A DNA stretch of 11,320 nt from Acanthamoeba lenticulata (taxonomy: Eukaryota > Discosea > Longamoebia > Acanthamoebidae), in assembly GCA_002179805.1 (NCBI GenBank), contig NAVB01002035.1, positions 1 through 11,320 on the forward strand, written 5' to 3'. The translations under genes were made by a program, and so were the position numbers. Of the stretch, positions 8,038-11,320 are shown in pieces. Position 1 is the stretch's first letter. Each line of letters begins with the position of its first letter. Below the pieces are notes generated by a model. The model worked only from the letters and a program-made list of their open reading frames with translations. It was not told the origin of the DNA and made no database searches.

Positions 8038-10941
8038 AGCGCCTCAAGGAGAAGGGCAACACGGCCTACCGGGAGCGCGACTTTGCGAGCGCAGTGCGCA
8101 GCTATTCTCTCGCTTTGACACTGGCCCAGCGGGCGACCGTGGACGTTGACGACAATGCCTCGAACAAGCACGAGCAAGCCCTGCTGCACGCCAACCGGTG
8201 AGGCGCTTTCTTCCCCTCCAGTTGCATTTTGAGCCCAGACCGCTGACTCGAGTGGGGAAACGCGAGCAGGAGCGCTGCCTTTAGTGCTTGTGGAATGGCG
8301 GAGGAGGCGCTCTTCGATGCCGACCAGGCCATCGCGCTCGCGCCACGTCTGGTCAAAGTGAGCGCTTCTTCCCGACCTTTCCCGCTACACGTCTCGTCTT
8401 GAAGGTGCTCATGATGGTGACGATGGGCGGCCATTCTCAGGCACACTACCGCAGGGGCCTTGGGCTGATGGAGCTGCACCAGTATCGGGACGCCGTGGAA
8501 GCGTTCGAGGCCGCCGAGCGCATGGAGGCCCACAACAGCGACATCGCCCGCCAGCTCCGCCTCGCGCGGCACTACTTGGATCTGGTGGCGGCTTCTTCCT
8601 CCTCGTATGCTGGCCGCGGTTGATGAAGCGGTTGATGAGCTGACGGTCGTGATGACACTCGGACAGGACGAGCAACACCGGCGCGCGCTTCCCTTTGGCC
8701 CGTTCCCCGTGGAGGCTGGCCATACGCCCAACAAGGGCCGAGCCCTCTTCGCGACACGGAAGCTCGAGCCCGGCGACCTGATCCTGCGTTGCGCGCCCAC
8801 GGCCGGTCGGCTTCCATCCCTCGAGCTCCTCCTTCTATCGCCTGATGATGACAATGATGATGATGTGTTGACGTTCTGCCGCCATCACAGCTGTGCTGGA
8901 CGATGCGCACCTTCTGAACTACTGCAGCCAGTGTCTCGCTCCGGTTGCGCGCGAGCTCGGGCTGGCGACCGAGGGCGGCGAGCCGTGCGCCGGTTGCGGG
9001 CAGCACGTCCTCTGCGTCCGTTGTGCCGACGACAAGGTCTCACTTCTTCTCTCCCCAACTCTCTGCTGCGATAGCCTCTCACGCAACGGCGAGCAGGAAG
9101 CGCGGGACGCGCACGCTGGGGAGTGTCTGATCCTGCAGACGCTGAAGCGAAGCCAGAAGCAACACCAAGAGGCCGACGTGGATCATAGGTTCTCCCTTTT
9201 CTCTCCAGTTATGGCCGCTGCTCGACGCCGCATCAAACAAATCCGCGTATGTCGTATGCGCGATGAACAGGGACATGCGGCTCGCTCTCCGTATGCTGCT
9301 CTACCGCGAGCGAGGCTGCGAGCGCGCGTGTCGACAGGACGAGGACGCCGACGACTCGGAGGAAGAGGCCGCGCTCGGCGTGGAGGACGAGTCGCCACAA
9401 AGGAACGCGCAGCTGCGCGGCTGGTGGATGCAGGATGACGCCGCGGCGGCGTTTCTAGAGGGCGACGCCCTGTCGCGGCTGGTGGGCCACCACGACCAGA
9501 TGTCGAGCGAGCTCCGCGAGGCCTTCCGCCAGCAGGCCCGCAACCTGCGGTGGCTGGCCGCGCAGGCCCCGGGCCTCGCGGTCCCCGACTCGGACGAGCG
9601 GGTCGCGCGGCTCTTTGCCGTGGCGCAGGCCAACGCGCTCACCCTCACCGACCCGTCGTCGCTCCGGCCCATCGGTCCTATCCTGCTTCTTCCCCATGTT
9701 GTCCACGTCCTCCTCCATCGAGATCTCAACTGACTCTGGCCGCTCGGCGCGCGCGATGCAGGCCAGGGCCTGTACGCGGCGGCGGCGCTGCTCAACCACT
9801 CGTGCCTGTCCAACGCGCAGTGGTCGGTCGACGGCCGCGGGAGGCTCTGCGTGCGGGCCGTGCGCGCGATCGAGGCCGGGGCCGAGGTGACCGTGGCCTA
9901 CGTCGACCCGACGCAGCCCTACGACGTGCGCCAGCGCGAGCTTCACGAGCACCACTTCTTTGCCTGCCGCTGCGCGCAGTGTCGGCCGCCGCCGTTTGAC
10001 CTCAGGTAATTACTCCCAAGAGCCCACAACAACAGCAAACACGAGTCTGACTCGCGCGCACGCGTGGGCCAAGGGACCACTATGTGGCCGATGAGCTGAT
10101 GGTGATGGTCAAGTGTCCAAACACCATGGAGGACGACGAGAACGGCGAGGACGAGGACGAGGACGGCGAGCAGTCGCAGGAGGATGGAGCCGAGGTGCGC
10201 GTCTGCGGGCACGGCATGGTCACTGTCGGCGTGCGACGGCAGGAAGATGAGCACCGGAAGGACGATGATGACGAAGAAGCCGTTGATGGCCGCCTCGAGT
10301 GCGTCGAATGCGGCTATGAACTGCCGGGCGACTATGCGCGCTCGGCCGAGCAGCTCGTCCAAGAGAAGGTGCTTGCCTGCTTGCACCGGAAAAGCGACAC
10401 CGACACCGACGCGGACTACGACTATGACGGGCTGGTCCAGTCCATTGAAGAGGGCGCCGGCCTGCTTCACCCGTGCCACCGGACCCTGCGGCTGCTGGTC
10501 GAGCATCTGCTCCACGCCGCGCGCGAGCGGAGGGACGCCGTGATGCTTGTATACGCCGCCCAGACGCTGGTGCACACCTACCACGCCTACTTGCGCCACC
10601 CGCGACTGCACCAGCACGTCGCGCTGCTGCACCTGCTCTCTGGCGACGCGCTGCTTTCGGCCTCGCGTGCCTCTGACTCGCCCGATACGTCGTTGTCGTC
10701 GTCCTCGTCGTCAGCGGCAGCTTCGTGGCCGGCCGGGGAGTCGCCGCTGCGGCTCGGTGTACCGTCCGTCTTTGCGGCGCGCCTGCTTGCCGAGCGCGCG
10801 AACTGGGCCGCCATCGGAGCCGAGTACGTGCGCATGGCCCACGAGCACCTGGCCCTCTTGTTGGGCGCGCGGCACTGGCTCCCGCGCGCCGTGCAGCGCG
10901 GCGACGTGCCTGGGCTCATCCGCCACTACTTTGCCTCATGA
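8025..10941 (+). CDS. SMYD4-like TPR / SET / MYND protein (putative lysine methyltransferase)
   Basis: Nine exons: 8025-8197, 8270-8357, 8441-8584, 8667-8805, 8891-9036, 9097-9177, 9209-9674, 9762-10005 and 10074-10941, giving 782 residues. The start has A at -3 and G at +4. Residues 1-135 are three TPR-like helix pairs (KEKGNTAYRERDF, LHANRSAAFSACG, AHYRRGLGLMEL). The SET N-part is NKGRALFATRKLEPGDLIL (157-175). The MYND zinc finger spans 193-240 (CSQC, CAGC, CVRC, HAGEC). A helical insert follows, then the SET core ALLNHSCLSNAQW (421-433), AGAEVTVAYVD with the likely catalytic Tyr459, and post-SET CRCAQC (481-486). The C-terminal part has a further cysteine set (VKCP, VCGHG, LECVECGYEL) split by acidic inserts, then alpha-helical TPR-like sequence to the end. 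TPR before SET is the SMYD4 arrangement; SMYD proteins use S-adenosylmethionine to methylate lysines, in cytoplasm or nucleus. Substrate unknown. The third and sixth introns are the least certain. Confidence 0.88.
8585..8666 (+). other. Intron 3 of the SMYD-like gene (boundaries uncertain)
   Basis: The TPR frame hits TGA shortly after 8620 and the SET frame is open from before 8667, so an intron is required. Donor GTGGCG (8585) with acceptor CGGACAG (8666) is the only pair I found that keeps phase. The better-looking donor GTATGC at 8609 does not fit the downstream frame. Confidence 0.55.
9178..9208 (+). other. Candidate 31-nt intron 6 of the SMYD-like gene
   Basis: A frame change is needed between HAGECLILQTLKR (MYND end) and LWPLLDAASNKSAY. 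The acceptor CTCTCCAG at 9208 has a clear pyrimidine tract. The only in-phase GT donor that keeps the MYND helix is GTGGAT at 9178, leaving just 31 nt. An alternative is 9125-9188 (64 nt, GTCTGA...CATAG), which also restores frame but removes the residues after the last MYND cysteine. Confidence 0.4.
10115..10290 (+). repeat. Acidic codon-rich inserts in the SMYD-like C-terminal zinc region
   Basis: Two runs of GAC/GAG codons encode EDDENGEDEDEDGEQ and EDEHRKDDDDEEA. They separate cysteines that in SMYD4-type proteins lie close together after the post-SET motif. They look like surface-loop expansions and resemble the Asp/Glu-rich stretches in the neighbouring giant protein only in composition. 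Confidence 0.6.
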
Positions 10942-10957
10942 AGATAAAAAATTGTCT
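10942..10957. other. 16-nt gap between convergent stop codons
   Basis: The SMYD-like TGA ends at 10941 and the opposing gene's TAA begins (minus strand) at 10960 and ends at 10958. The gap is AT-rich and includes GATAAAA, a possible weak poly(A) signal for the plus-strand gene. Each 3' UTR must therefore overlap the other gene's coding sequence. Confidence 0.55.
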
Positions 10958-11320
10958 TTAAAAATGGACCTGCTCCTTGTCTTGTTGTGCTGGCGATCCG
11001 TGGACAGTGAAGAGGGAAGGGGTTATCGGGGGAGTCGACAGCGAGAGGGCTTCCTGCAAGGACATCTGACCGTGTTCCAGGGCGGAATCGCACTCGGGTG
11101 TCCCCGCTGCTGCTCGCAGGAGAGGCAGGGAAGTGGCCTTGGCCAACGTGGGACCGAGCGCGTCCTTGAGGTCGCGCCATTCCTGCTTTTCTCGTCGGTA
11201 GACCCGCTCGCGATAGAGATCCGCCCGCTGGCTGCGCTCCTCCGGCGTCAGGGGCGCACCGAGCCCGCCACTCAGCGACTCTGGACGAGGTTCAGGACGC
11301 ATGCGTGAGCGCAGGCCCTC
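10958..11320 (-). CDS. C-terminal part of an unrecognised gene, 5' end beyond window
   Basis: A frame open from the right edge runs to TAA at 10960-10958, giving about 120 residues. An ATG at 11302 is a possible start, but the frame stays open upstream (EGLRSR before it), so the gene may begin outside. The sequence has a charged helix (LTPEERSQRADLYRERVYR, then REKQEWRDLKDALG), then a serine/threonine/proline-rich tail ending KEQVHF. There is no signal peptide or membrane segment. I do not recognise a family. GC-rich codon use matches the neighbouring genes, and the helical segment reads as genuine protein, but the tail could partly be intron or chance frame. Confidence 0.55.
   Translation of the reverse strand, partial: EGLRSRMRPEPRPESLSGGLGAPLTPEERSQRADLYRERVYRREKQEWRDLKDALGPTLAKATSLPLLRAAAGTPECDSALEHGQMSLQEALSLSTPPITPSLFTVHGSPAQQDKEQVHF

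Noticed and set aside
9189..9438. Continuation of the MYND frame through 9438 as coding
   Set aside because: After about 9177 it becomes arginine/alanine-rich nonsense, whereas the other frame reads LWPLLDAASNKSAYVV and then the known SMYD-like helical region.
1..11320. Prokaryotic operon, mobile element, CRISPR array or tRNA
   Set aside because: Coding regions are interrupted by many GT-AG introns; no inverted-repeat-bounded transposase, spaced direct repeats or cloverleaf was seen.

Overview
The window looks like nuclear DNA of a free-living protist. The exons are GC-rich with G/C-ending codons. They are cut by many short GT-AG introns (about 60-130 nt), and the gaps between genes are AT-rich. 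Gene content (a divergent PP2C-type phosphatase with an N-terminal extension, a SMYD-type TPR-SET-MYND protein, and a huge low-complexity acidic/basic protein) fits Amoebozoa, and Acanthamoeba is my best guess. That placement is inference from style and was not confirmed by any search. I see no rRNA, tRNA, CRISPR array or transposon.

Layout. (1) Positions 2661 down to 1, minus strand: a PP2C-like phosphatase gene with 11 visible exons, whose 3' end lies beyond the left edge. (2) 2662-3313: an intergenic region of about 650 bp between divergent genes, holding two CCAAT boxes in inverted orientation. (3) 3314-7608, plus strand: one very large exon and two small ones coding about 1373 residues. 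The protein is serine/alanine/lysine/glutamate rich, with a run of seven acidic 'E-D-W-D' modules and a short C-terminal part that looks folded. I do not recognise the family. (4) 7609-8024: AT-rich gap with a possible poly(A) signal and an upstream ORF that overlaps the next start codon. (5) 8025-10941, plus strand: a nine-exon SMYD4-like gene (TPR, split SET, MYND zinc finger, post-SET cysteines), about 782 residues. (6) 10958 to the right edge, minus strand: the last coding piece of an unrecognised gene, convergent with the SMYD gene and with its stop codon only 16 nt away.

Exon joins were worked out by hand. Each join had to keep the reading frame and rebuild the expected family motifs. 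Most are mutually consistent in phase. The doubtful ones (first intron of the phosphatase, an 81-nt in-frame candidate intron in the same gene, and the third and sixth introns of the SMYD gene) are marked. Nothing indicates that these genes act in one pathway; a phosphatase, an acidic scaffold-like protein and a lysine methyltransferase-like protein are simply neighbours. The most novel item is the middle gene with its tryptophan-acidic repeat array.
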